From: Schoenoplectus triqueter | Taxonomy: Eukaryota; Streptophyta; Magnoliopsida; Poales; Cyperaceae | Assembly (NCBI GenBank): GCA_964058805.1 | Contig: CAXKVV010002144.1 | Coordinates: 744,001 to 808,000 of the forward strand | Direction: 5' to 3' | DNA: 64,000 nucleotides | In this document: positions 11,801 through 21,100 of the stretch, piece by piece | Position numbering within the stretch: the stretch's first letter is position 1 | Layout: each line of letters opens with the position of its first letter | Program-made: the position numbers and the translations under genes | The notes under the pieces: generated by a model | Told to the model about the DNA's origin: nothing | The model's database searches: none | The model's input: the letters and a program-made list of their open reading frames with translations, nothing else

Positions 11801-13217
11801 CAATAGAAAAATTAACCAAACAACGCTGGTCAACTTGCACACATTTACCCTTTTCCAACCAAGAGAGTTTGTACGGTTTTGGGTGCTTTTCAGTTTTAAG
11901 CGGCAACTTTTGTACCATAATTTCAGAAACAACATTCTCACAACTCCCGCTATCAATGATAACATCGCATACCTTCCCATGAGAGGTGCATCGTGTATGG
12001 AAGATATTGTTACGGAGCCACACATCATCTTGAACGGGACTGGAATTCAGCACACGCCTAATCACCAACATCTCACCCGTATCTCCATAAATGACATCCT
12101 CCTCATCTGCTGCCTCATCAAACACGGGTGGAGAATCAAAATCTGTTTGCTCCTCTTCTAGGGGTTCTTCAATAATGGTAAATACCCGCTGGTTTGGGCA
12201 CTCGGACATGATGTGACCGTACCCTTTGCACCGATAGCATTGAACAGCTTTAGGGGCTGGTTTAGAGGGTCCTGCGGTTGCGGTTTTTGTTGAAAATTTG
12301 GCCACTGCACTTGATGTTGGTTTGGCTGATTGCGTACTGCTCCCATGGCTTGTTGGATGGCCTCGATTGAGAACTCGGCTACCACCAAAGCTCGCTGTTT
12401 TTCTGACTTCTTTCTCCTTGAGTTGCTTCTCAACTTTTGTGGCAAGTTTAAACACATCATGATAAGAGATAAAAGGCTGTAAAGTTACCACATCATGAAT
12501 CTCCTTGCGAAGGCCACGAAGATATCGTGCAATGGTTTGTTCTTCGGGCTCAACAACGTCACATTTCAACATGAGGTGATCAAGTTCTTCAGTGTAATCT
12601 GCCACAGTTTTTTCACCTTGAACAAAGCCATGAAGTTGAAAAAAGGCCTCTTGCAAGTACCCTTCCGGCAGAAACTTCTTTCGTAACTCTTTCACCATCT
12701 TTTCCCATGTTCTGATTTTTTGCTTACCCTCACGGGCTCGCTTCATCTTCAACTGCTCCCACCAAATAGATGCATGCTTCTTTAATTTGATGGCAACAAT
12801 CTTCACCTTCTCTTCCTCAGGGACATCTTGGTATTCAAAGACACGTTCAACCGTATTGAGCCAATCTATGAACTCATCGGGTTGTATGCGCCCTTCGTAC
12901 ACAGGAATATCCGCTTTTAGATCAAAAGCCCGTCGAAATTGCTGGTTCCTTCGGGTGTGATTTTGATGGAGAGCCTCTTCATCACTGGACACCAAGGTGT
13001 GGTTGTCGTGGAAGGGGTTGAACTCGGCATCATCGTCACCATAAGTTTCGCCATCTGAGCCACGATAGGAATCATCGCGGTTGTTCCCAGCGGCCTCCAT
13101 GCGCGCTAGACGCTCTTGGAGTTGTTGCACATGCTGCCTCAACTCGTTCAACTCAATATCTCGATCGGCTTGCTGGTTGCCTTCAGGAGGATTGACACGA
13201 GCACTACGTCGCACCAT
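8748..13217 (-). CDS. gag-pol: Gag-Pol polyprotein of CRM-like element 1, 1489 aa, intact
   Basis: A single open frame encodes all proteins needed for retrotransposition. Visible in order: a coiled-coil-like N-terminus (about 20-45); the retrotransposon Gag region (about 100-240, with the IWWEQLK core); a CCHC zinc knuckle (C327, C330, H335, C340); an aspartic protease motif DSGS (D422); reverse transcriptase (about 655-830) with YFDD at 766-769; RNase H with D914, E951, D976 and D1019; the integrase zinc finger (H1095, H1102, C1132, C1135); and the integrase core D1164, D1225, E1261 with the expected 35-residue spacing. The GPY/F module reads GPL here (1400-1402), not GPF as in copy 2. The last 36 residues come from the 3' LTR. 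The start ATG has A at -3 and G at +4 and lies 12 nt after the primer site. No frameshift or internal stop. It lacks two codons (Tyr-Ser) present in copy 2 after residue 512. Confidence 0.95.
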   Translation of the reverse strand: MVRRSARVNPPEGNQQADRDIELNELRQHVQQLQERLARMEAAGNNRDDSYRGSDGETYGDDDAEFNPFHDNHTLVSSDEEALHQNHTRRNQQFRRAFDLKADIPVYEGRIQPDEFIDWLNTVERVFEYQDVPEEEKVKIVAIKLKKHASIWWEQLKMKRAREGKQKIRTWEKMVKELRKKFLPEGYLQEAFFQLHGFVQGEKTVADYTEELDHLMLKCDVVEPEEQTIARYLRGLRKEIHDVVTLQPFISYHDVFKLATKVEKQLKEKEVRKTASFGGSRVLNRGHPTSHGSSTQSAKPTSSAVAKFSTKTATAGPSKPAPKAVQCYRCKGYGHIMSECPNQRVFTIIEEPLEEEQTDFDSPPVFDEAADEEDVIYGDTGEMLVIRRVLNSSPVQDDVWLRNNIFHTRCTSHGKVCDVIIDSGSCENVVSEIMVQKLPLKTEKHPKPYKLSWLEKGKCVQVDQRCLVNFSIGEKYRDEVWCDVVPMDACHLLLGRPWQFDRKVHHDGFKNTFELNGAKITLGPSRMEMKSKPALKDSNFILSKSEFTEIFEESQIAFALVVKEVKGDRNPLIPGPVVPLLEQFQNLVPDEIPAGLPPMRSVQHCIDFVPGAILPNKAAYRMNPTENAELQRQVDELMRKGLVRESMSPCAVPALLVPKKDGSFRMCVDSRAVNKITIKYRFPIPRLDDMLDQLHGASVFSKIDLRSGYHQIRMRPGDEWKTAFKTRDGLFEWLVMPFGLSNAPSTFMRLMNLVFKSFIGRFVVVYFDDILVYSTGKEEHLEHLHQVFEVLAEQKLYINLKKCEFLTKNLVFLGYVVSAEGIHVDPSKVDAIVSWPTPANIHDVRSFHGLASFYRRFIRDFSTLVSPITECLKGGVFKWTKEAEKNFQLIKEKMTAAPILALPNFENIFELECDASGVGIGAVLNQEGRPIAFFSEKLSDSRKNYTTYDKEFYAIVRALGHWRHYLISKEFILYSDHEALKFINGQHKLKPRHARWVEFLQGYTFHIKHKSGASNQVADALSRRHSLLSTMKVNVLGFEVIKELYSDDEFFGTIKAECAKDPYKEFMVNDGYIFYGNRLCVPNCSLRWQIIKEVHDGGLSGHFGRDKTSALLQDRFYWPKMMKDVNHYILRCRTCHLAKTKSQNSGLYTPLPVPNAPWEDVSMDFVMGLPRTQRSKDSIMVVVDRFSKMAHFVPCAKTMDATNIADLYFKEIVKLHGIPNTITSDRDPKFVGHFWRTLWRKMGTKLQFSSAYHPQTDGQTEIVNRSLGNLLRSLVGDNIRQWDLVLPQAEFAYNRSSSKTTGKSPFEVVYGCNPKTPLDLVSLPISHSYSGDADERAKAIKGLHEQVSKRIEKQNQKYERQANKHRRAVIFKEGDLVWVHLSKERFPPGRNAKLKHRGDGPLKILQRIGDNAYKVELPGDYGVSSTFNVKDLSPYHGENEPNSWASSFQPGENDGDQVMAGLHINNHDQGSKLWTSSQLEEPGPSHIYN
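8860..8868 (-). promoter_or_regulatory. Polypurine tract of CRM-like element 1
   Basis: GGGGGAGAA on the minus strand, abutting the 3' LTR (TGATGGCG). This is the position and base composition of the plus-strand DNA primer of LTR retrotransposons. It lies inside the Gag-Pol frame, where it encodes the Gly-Glu-Asn region at residues 1451-1453. Confidence 0.9.
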
Positions 13218-13229
13218 CCTTCGCCTGCT

Positions 13230-13241
13230 GCTCTGATACCA
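13230..13241 (-). promoter_or_regulatory. Primer-binding site of CRM-like element 1 (tRNA-iMet)
   Basis: TGGTATCAGAGC on the minus strand, two bases inside the 5' LTR. It is complementary to the 3' end of plant initiator tRNA-Met, the usual primer for CRM and many other plant LTR elements. Only 12 nt separate it from the Gag start codon. Confidence 0.93.
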
Positions 13242-13243
13242 AC

Positions 13244-13906
13244 TGATAGCGTTCGAGCTATGAATCGTCCAAGGACACGCACACGTTCAACTATAAAATC
13301 ACAACTGGAGGATACTCTCAACTCACAGCAGGATAAAAGAGGAGATAAACTCAACTCAAGATAAACTTTTTCATAATAATTCAACAAGTGAGTTTACATT
13401 CAGAAATTAGGCTTTATATAGCCATACAACTCAACTCTAGAAACTTCCTACTAATTAATAACTCCTTAACTATTTTTGCAAATATCAAAACACAATAAAA
13501 ACAACATTAACTACTACTGCTAATTCCCAAATATAATTAAAACATAGAAAGACTCAAAAGACAAGTTCCAAGAAACTAATTGCTGGCTGGCTCCTCAGTA
13601 ACCACGCTCACTTGACACGAGGTTTTGACCAAGAAGACTCTGGAATCTGGAGAAACTCAAAACATAAAAAAGATAGTCCATTTCATTATCTGATCACAGC
13701 AATTTAAATCACCCAAATCTGAGCCTTTATGAGAGAGTTATGCCCAAAATACTGGCCCAGTACGAATCTGTCCAGAGAGCTGCTGTTTCGTAAATTAATT
13801 GTAAATATGACTTGGGCCTGGTTCTTCAAGCTGAGAACTGGTCCATAACTTGCTTCCTTGATCATGATTGTTTATATGTAAACCTGCCATGACTTGATCG
13901 CCATCA
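13244..13906 (-). repeat. 5' LTR of CRM-like element 1
   Basis: 663 bp, the upstream LTR in the element's orientation. It should hold the promoter (TATA at 13412-13420) and transcription start. Its minus-strand end is TG and its other end CA, followed by the primer site. A minus-strand frame entering it from the satellite copies the C-terminus of Gag-Pol and is not a gene. Confidence 0.95.
13412..13420 (-). promoter_or_regulatory. TATA box in the 5' LTR of element 1
   Basis: TATATAAAG on the minus strand, about 490 nt into the LTR from its 5' edge, leaving roughly 170 nt for R and U5. The same word occurs in all four LTRs of the two elements. The call rests on the motif and its position; no start site can be read directly. 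Confidence 0.65.
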
Positions 13907-15943
13907 TAATGTATTGCGCTCCGCGACTCGTTTCGACGGTACCGTTGGCGTCGGGACCCGTTTTCATGTTTTGCGCTCTCAGACTCGTTTTCGGCAGTAC
14001 CGATGGCGTCGGGTCCCGTTTTCATGTTTTGCGCTCCCCGACTCGTTTTCGGTGGTACCGATGGCGTCGGGACCCGTTTTCATGTTTTGCGCTCGCGGAC
14101 TCGGTTTCGGCGGTCCCGAGGGAGTCGGGTCCCGTTTTCATGTTTTGCGCTCCCGGACTCGTTTTCGGCTGTACCGAGGGCGTCGGGTCCCGTTTTCATG
14201 TTTTGCGCGCCCGGACCCGGTTTCGGCGGTACCGAGGGCGTCGGGTCCCGTTTTCATGTTTTGCGCTCCCCGACTCATTTTCGACGGTACCGATGGCGTT
14301 GAGACCCGTTTTCATGTTTTGCGCTCGCGGACTCGGTTTCGGCGGTCCCGAGGGCGTCGGGTCCCGTTTTCTTGTTTTGCGCTCCCGGACTCGTTTTCGG
14401 CGGTACCGAGGGCGTCGGGTCCCGTTTTCATGTTTTGCGCTCCCCGACTCGTTTTCGGCGGTACCGAGGGCGTCGCTCCCGTTTTCATGTTTTGCGCTCC
14501 CCGACCCGTTTTCGGCGGTACCGATGGCGTCGGGACCCGTTTTCATGTTTTGCGCTCCCGGACCCGGTTTCGGCGGTACCGAGGGCGTCAGGTCCCGTTT
14601 TCATGTTTTGCGCGCCCGAACTCGGTTTCGGCGGTATTGAGGGCGTCGGGTCCCGTTTTCATGTTTTGCGCTCCCCGACTCGTTTTCGGCGGTACCGATG
14701 GCGTCGGGTCCCGTTTTCATGTTTTGCGGTCCCGGACCCGGTTTCGGCGGTACCGAGGGCGTCGGGTCCCGTTTTCATGTTTTGCGTACCCGAACTCGGT
14801 TTCGGCGGTACCGAGGGCGTTGGTCCCGTTTTCATGTTTTGCGCTCCCCGACTCGTTTTCGGCGGTACCGATGGCGTCGAGACCCGTTTTAATGTTTTGC
14901 GCTCCCGGACCCGGTTTCGGCGGTACCGAGGGCGTCGGGTCCCGTTTTCATGTTTTGCGAACCCGAACTCGGTTTCGGCGGTACCGAGGGCTTCGGGTCC
15001 CGTTTTCATGTTTTGCGCCCCCGGACTTGTTTTCGGCGGTACCGAGGGCGTCAGGTCCCGTGTTCATGTTTTGCGCTCCCCGACTCATTTTCGGTGGTAC
15101 CGATGGCGTCGAGACCCGTTTTCATGTTTTGCGCTCTCGGACTCGTTTTTGGCGGCGCCGAGGGCGTCGGGTCCCGTTTTCATGTTTTGCGCTCTCAGAC
15201 TCGGTTTCGTCAGTACCGACGGCGTCGGGTCCCGTTTTCATGTTTTGCGGTCCCGAACTCGGTTTCGGCGGTACCGAGGGCGTCGGGACCCGTTTTCTTG
15301 TTTTGCGCTCCGCGACTCGTTTTCGGCGGTACCGATGGCGTCGGGACCCGTTTTCATGTTTTGCGCGCCCAAACTCGGTTTCGGCGGTACCGAGGGCTTC
15401 GGGTCCCGTTTTCACGTTTTGCGCGCCCGAACACGGTTTCGGCGGTACCGAGGGCGTCGGGACCCATTTTCATGTTTTGCGCTCCCGAACTCGGTTTCGG
15501 CTGTACCGTGGGCGTCGGGACCCGTTTTCATGTTTTGCGCGCCCGAACTCGGTTTCGACGGTACCGAGGGCTTCGGGTCCCGTTTTGACGTTTTGCGCGC
15601 CCGAAGTCGGTTTCGGCAGTACCGAGGGCGTCGGGACCCGTTTTCATGTTTTGCGCTCGCGGACTCGTTTTCGACGGTAACGATGGCGTCGGGTCCCGTT
15701 TTCATGTTTTGCGTGCCTGAACTCGGTTTCGGCGGTACCGAGGGCGTCGGGTCCCGTTTTCATGTTTTGCGCTCCCGGACTCGTTTTCGGCGGTACCGAG
15801 GGCGTCGGGTCCCAATTTCATGTTTTGCGCACACCGACTCATTTTCGGTGGTACCGATGGCGTCGAGACCCGTTTTCATGTTTTGCGCTCCCGGACTCGT
15901 TTTCGGCGGTACCGAGGGCGTCGGGACACGTTTTCATGTTTTA

Positions 15944-17103
15944 CGCTCTCGGACTCGATGTCGGCCGTACCGAGGGCGTCGGGTCCCGTTTTCATGTTTT
16001 GCGCGCCCGAACTTGGTTTCGGCGGTACCGAGGGCTTCGGGTCCCGTTTTCATGTTTTGCGCCCCCGGACTCGTTTTCGGCGTTACCGAGGGCGTCGGGT
16101 CCCGTGTTCATGTTTTGCGCTCCGCGACTCATTTTCGGCGGTACAGATGGCGTCGGGACCCGTTTTCATGTTTTGCGCTCTCGGATTCGTTTTCGGCGGT
16201 ACCGATGGCGTCGGGTCCCGTTTTCATGTTTTGCGCGCTCGAACTGGGTTTCGGCGGTACCGAGGGCGTCGGGTCCCGTTTTCATGTTTTGCGCTCCCCG
16301 ACTCATTTTCGACGGTACCGAGGGCGTCAGGTCCCGTTTTCATGTTTTGCGCGCCCGAACTCGGTTTCGGCGGTACCGAGGGCGTCGGGTCCCGTTTTCA
16401 TGTTTTGCGCCCCCGGACACGTTTTCGGCGGTACCGAGGGCTTCGGGTCCCGTGTTCATGTTTTGCGCTCCACGACTCGTTTTCGGCGGTACCGATGGCG
16501 TCGGGACCCGTTTTCATGTTTTGCGCTCTCGGACTTGATGTCGGCCGTACCGAGGGCGTCGGGTCCCGTTTTCATGTTTTGCGCGCCCGAACTCGGTTTC
16601 GGCGGTACCGAGGGCTTCGGGTCCCGTTTTCATGTTTTGCGCCCCCGGACTCGTTTTCGGCGTTACCGAGGGCGTCGGGTCCCGTGTTCATGTTTTGCGC
16701 TCCGCGACTCGTTTTCGGCGGTACAGATGGCGTCGGGACCCGTTTTCATGTTTTGCGCTCTCGGATTCGTTTTTGGCGGTACCGATGGCGTCGGGTCCCG
16801 TTTTCATGTTTTGCGCGCCCGAACTGTGTTTCGGCGGTACCGAAGGCGTCGGGTCCCGTTTTCATGTTTTGCGCTCCCCGACTCATTTTCGACGGTACCG
16901 AGGGCGTCGGGTCCTGTTTTCATGTTTTGCGCGCCCGAACTCGGTTTCGGCGGTACCGAGGGCATCGGGACCCGTTTTCATGTTTTGCGCTTCGCGACTC
17001 GTTTTCGGCGGTACCGATGGCGTCGGGACCCGTTTTCATGTTTTGCGCGCCCGAACTCGGTTTCGGCGGTACCGAGGGCTTCGGGTCCCGTTTTCACGTT
17101 TTG
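15944..17103 (+). repeat. Two copies of the 580-bp higher-order repeat, block 2
   Basis: The marker monomer (CTCTCGGACT[C/T]GATGTCGGCC) starts at 15944 and recurs at 16524, a 580-bp spacing equal to ten monomers. The intervening order matches 2171-3330. One copy has ACTTGATG where the other has ACTCGATG. Confidence 0.85.
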
Positions 17104-17517
17104 CGCGCCCGAACACGGTTTCGGCGGTACCGAGGGCGTCGGGACCCATTTTCATGTTTTGCGCTCCCGAACTCGGTTTCGGCTGTACCGTGGGCGTCGG
17201 GACCCGTTTTCATGTTTTGCGCGCCCGAACTCGGTTTCGGCGGTACCGAGGGCTTCGGGTCCCTTTTTCACGTTTTGCGCGCCCGAACTCGGTTTCGGCG
17301 GTACCGAGGGCGTCGGGACCCGTTTTCATGTTTTGCTCTCGCGGACTCGTTTTCGGCGGTACCGATGGCGTCGGGTCCCGTTTTCATGTTTTGCGTGCCT
17401 GAACTCGGTTTCGGCGGTACCGAGGGCGTCGGGTCCCGTTTTCATGTTTTGCGCTCCCGGACTTGTTTTCGGCGGTACCGAGGGCGTCGGGTCCCGTTTT
17501 CATGTTTTGCGCTCCCG

Positions 17518-17522
17518 GACTT
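17518..17522. other. Target-site duplication of CRM-like element 2, left copy
   Basis: GACTT precedes the element and is repeated at 23239-23243. Closing the gap restores CCCGGACTTGTTTTCGG, present uninterrupted at 24109 and nearby positions. Confidence 0.95.
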
Positions 17523-18185
17523 TGATAGCGTTCGAGCTATGAATCGTCCAAGGACACGCACACGTTCAACTATAAAATCACAACTGGAGGATACTCTCAA
17601 CTCACAGCAGGATAAAAGAGGAGATAAACTCAACTCAAGATAAACTTTTTCATAATAATTCAACAAGTGAGTTTACATTCAGAAATTAGGCTTTATATAG
17701 CCATACAACTCAACTCTAGAAACTTCCTACTAATTAATAACTCCTTAACTATTTTTGCAAATATCAAAACACAATAAAAACAACATTAACTACTACTGCT
17801 AATTCCCAAATATAATTAAAACATAGAAAGACTCAAAAGACAAGTTCCAAGAAACTAATTGCTGGCTGGCTCCTCAGTAACTACGCTCACTTGACACGAG
17901 GTTTTGACCAAGAAGACTCTGGAATCTGGAGAAACTCAAAACATAAAAAAGATAGTCCATTTCATTATCTGATCACAGAAATTTAAATCACCCAAATCCG
18001 AGCCTTTATGAGAGAGTTATGCCCAAAATACTGGCCCAGTACGAATCTGTCCAGAGAGCTGCTGTTTCGTAAATTAATTGTAAATATGACTTGGGCCTGG
18101 TTCTTCAAGCTGAGAACTGGTCCATAACTTGCTTCCTTGATCATGATTGTTTATATGTAAACCTGCCATGACTTGATCGCCATCA
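17523..18185 (-). repeat. 3' LTR of CRM-like element 2
   Basis: 663 bp, nearly identical to 22576-23238. The two visible differences are GTAACTACGC versus GTAACCACGC and TTTAAATCACC versus TTTAATTCACC. It encodes the last 36 residues and stop of the Gag-Pol frame at 18074-18185. Confidence 0.95.
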
Positions 18186-21100
18186 TTCTCCCCCGGTTGA
18201 AAAGAACTCGCCCACGAGTTCGGCTCATTTTCGCCATGGTATGGAGAAAGATCCTTCACATTGAATGTGGATGAAACACCATAATCTCCGGGAAGCTCCA
18301 CCTTGTAAGCATTGTCACCTATGCGCTGCAAGATTTTAAACGGTCCATCACCACGGTGCTTGAGCTTTGCATTGCGCCCAGGTGGAAATCTCTCCTTGCT
18401 CAAATGCACCCACACAAGATCACCTTCTTTGAAAATCACAGCCCTTCGGTGCTTGTTAGCTTGTCTTTCATACTTCTGATTTTGCTTCTCAATCCTCTTG
18501 CTGACTTGTTCATGCAAGCCCTTGATTGCTTTAGCACGCTCATCTGCATCTCCACTATAGCTATGGCTGATTGGCAATGACACAAGATCAAGAGGAGTCT
18601 TCGGATTGCATCCATACACCACTTCAAAAGGGCTTTTACCTGTCGTCTTGCTGCTGGACCTGTTGTAAGCGAATTCAGCTTGAGGTAGAACAAGGTCCCA
18701 TTGGCGTATGTTATCACCCACCAAGCTTCTCAACAGATTGCCCAAACTCCGATTCACAATTTCAGTTTGGCCATCGGTTTGAGGATGATAGGCTGAACTA
18801 AACTGCAGCTTTGTACCCATCTTACGCCAAAGTGTTCTCCAAAAATGCCCAACAAACTTCGGGTCTCTGTCAGATGTTATGGTATTTGGAATGCCATGCA
18901 ACTTCACTATCTCCTTGAAATAAAGATCAGCTATGTTAGTGGCATCCATCGTTTTTGCACAAGGAACAAAGTGTGCCATTTTAGAGAACCGATCAACCAC
19001 CACCATGATTGAATCTTTGCTGCGTTGAGTTCGGGGCAGTCCCATCACAAAGTCCATGCTCACATCTTCCCACGGTGCATTAGGAACAGGAAGGGGAGTG
19101 TAAAGTCCAGAATTTTGAGACTTTGTTTTTGCTAGATGGCAAGTTCTACATCTCAAAATGTAATGGTTCACATCCTTCATCATTTTAGGCCAATAGAAAC
19201 GGTCTTGGAGTAATGCACTAGTTTTATCTCGTCCAAAATGACCACTTAACCCACCATCATGAACCTCTTTAATGATCTGCCACCTCAAAGAACAATTCGG
19301 TACGCACAAACGGTTGCCATAGAAAATATATCCATCATTCACCATAAATTCTTTATATGGACCTTTTGCACATTCAGCTTTTATCGTGCCAAAGAACTCA
19401 TCATCAGAATACAACTCCTTGATCACTTCAAACCCAAGAACATTTACCTTCATTGTGGACAGCAAAGAATGCCTCCTACTTAAAGCATCTGCCACCTGAT
19501 TTGAAGCACCACTTTTATGCTTGATGTGGAATGTGTAGCCTTGTAAAAATTCCACCCACCTTGCATGTCTCGGTTTGAGCTTGTGCTGCCCATTTATGAA
19601 CTTCAGCGCCTCATGGTCGGAGTAGAGAATGAACTCCTTGGAAATGAGGTAGTGTCTCCAATGCCCAAGAGCTCGTACAATTGCATAGAACTCTTTGTCA
19701 TATGTAGTGTAGTTCTTACGTGAATCTGAAAGCTTTTCACTAAAGAAGGCAATAGGTCGACCCTCTTGATTGAGAACCGCACCAATGCCTACACCAGATG
19801 CATCACATTCAAGCTCAAAAATATTCTCAAAGTTGGGCAAAGCAAGAATTGGGGCTGCTGTCATCTTCTCCTTGATGAGCTGAAAGTTCTTTTCAGCTTC
19901 CTTCGTCCATTTGAATACTCCTCCTTTCAAGCACTCGGTGATTGGAGAGACAAGAGTGCTGAAATCTCGAATGAACCGGCGATAGAATGAGGCCAGTCCA
20001 TGAAAACTTCTCACATCATGAATGTTGGCTGGTGTTGGCCATGAAACAATTGCATCCACCTTAGAAGGATCAACATGAATACCTTCAGCTGAAACCACAT
20101 AGCCTAAAAACACCAAGTTGCTGGTTAGGAACTCGCACTTCTTGAGGTTGATGTAGAGTTTCTGTTCAGCTAGCACTTCAAAGACTTGGTGAAGGTGTTC
20201 CAAATGCTCTTCTTTACCCGTGCTATACACGAGTATGTCATCAAAATAGACCACCACAAATCTGCCAATAAAAGACTTAAACACCAAATTCATTAGTCTC
20301 ATAAAAGTACTAGGAGCATTAGAGAGTCCGAATGGCATCACCAACCACTCAAACAATCCATCACGGGTCTTAAATGCTGTCTTCCATTCATCACCAGTCC
20401 TCATACGAATCTGATGGTACCCACTTCTAAGATCAATCTTTGAAAACACACTAGCACCATGGAGCTGATCTAGCATGTCATCTAGACGAGGAATAGGGAA
20501 GCGATACTTGATAGTAATCTTGTTGACCGCTCTACTATCCACACACATGCGAAAAGAACCATCTTTCTTTGGCACAAGCAAGGCTGGAACTGCACAAGGA
20601 CTCATGCTTTCACGCACCAAACCCTTTCTCATCAACTCATCTACTTGCCGCTGCAACTCGGCATTTTCTGTTGGGTTCATTCGGTATGCTGCTTTGTTTG
20701 GCAAAATTGCACCAGGAACAAAATCTATGCAGTGTTGCACACTCCTCATTGGAGGTAAACCTGCTGGAATTTCATCTGGAACAAGGTTCTGAAATTGTTC
20801 AAGTAAAGGTACCACTGGTCCGGGTATTAGAGGATTTCTGTCACCCTTAACTTCTTTCACCACCAATGCAAAGGCTATTTGGGATTCTTCAAAAATTTCA
20901 GTAAATTCAGATTTTGAGAGAATGAAATTGCTATCCTTGAGGGCTGGTTTAGATTTCATTTCCATTCTAGAAGGACCCAAAGTAATCTTAGCACCATTCA
21001 GCTCAAAAGAATAAGTGTTTTTAAAACCATCATGGTGTACCTTTCTATCAAACTGCCAAGGTCTCCCCAAAAGTAAATGACAAGCATCCATAGGAACTAC

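Larger units (their letters stand above)
8197..13906 (-). mobile_element. Complete CRM-like Ty3/gypsy LTR retrotransposon, copy 1
   Basis: A 5710-bp element inserted into the satellite and transcribed right to left. It has two 663-bp LTRs (TG...CA), a 5-bp TSD, a tRNA-iMet primer site, a polypurine tract and one uninterrupted Gag-Pol frame. The domain order protease, RT, RNase H, integrase is that of Ty3/gypsy. There is no recognisable chromodomain after the integrase GPY/F module, and the reading frame continues through the polypurine tract into the 3' LTR. With the short LTRs, this points to the CRM (centromeric retrotransposon) group of chromoviruses. That assignment is from recognised family features, not a tree. 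The LTRs differ at three sites by my count, so the insertion is young, and nothing visible would prevent autonomous activity. Confidence 0.93.
13907..17522 (+). repeat. 58-bp satellite array, block 2
   Basis: About 62 monomers between the two CRM-like elements, in phase and orientation with block 1. The first 5 bp (TAATG) are the right TSD of element 1 and the last 5 bp (GACTT, 17518-17522) the left TSD of element 2. From about 14659 to 17473 it is a near-copy of 886-3700 at a constant offset of 13773 bp. Without element 1 that offset is about 139 monomers. No gene is present. Confidence 0.97.

Noticed and set aside
13148..13387. 79-codon minus-strand frame across the 5' LTR R/U5 and primer site (also 22480-22719)
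   Set aside because: Overlaps the noncoding leader and the start of Gag in another frame; no domain. It is repeated only because the element is repeated.
13795..14025. Minus-strand frame joining satellite to the C-terminus of Gag-Pol in the 5' LTR
   Set aside because: Read-through from satellite into LTR sequence that encodes the polyprotein tail in its 3' position; no start or function here.
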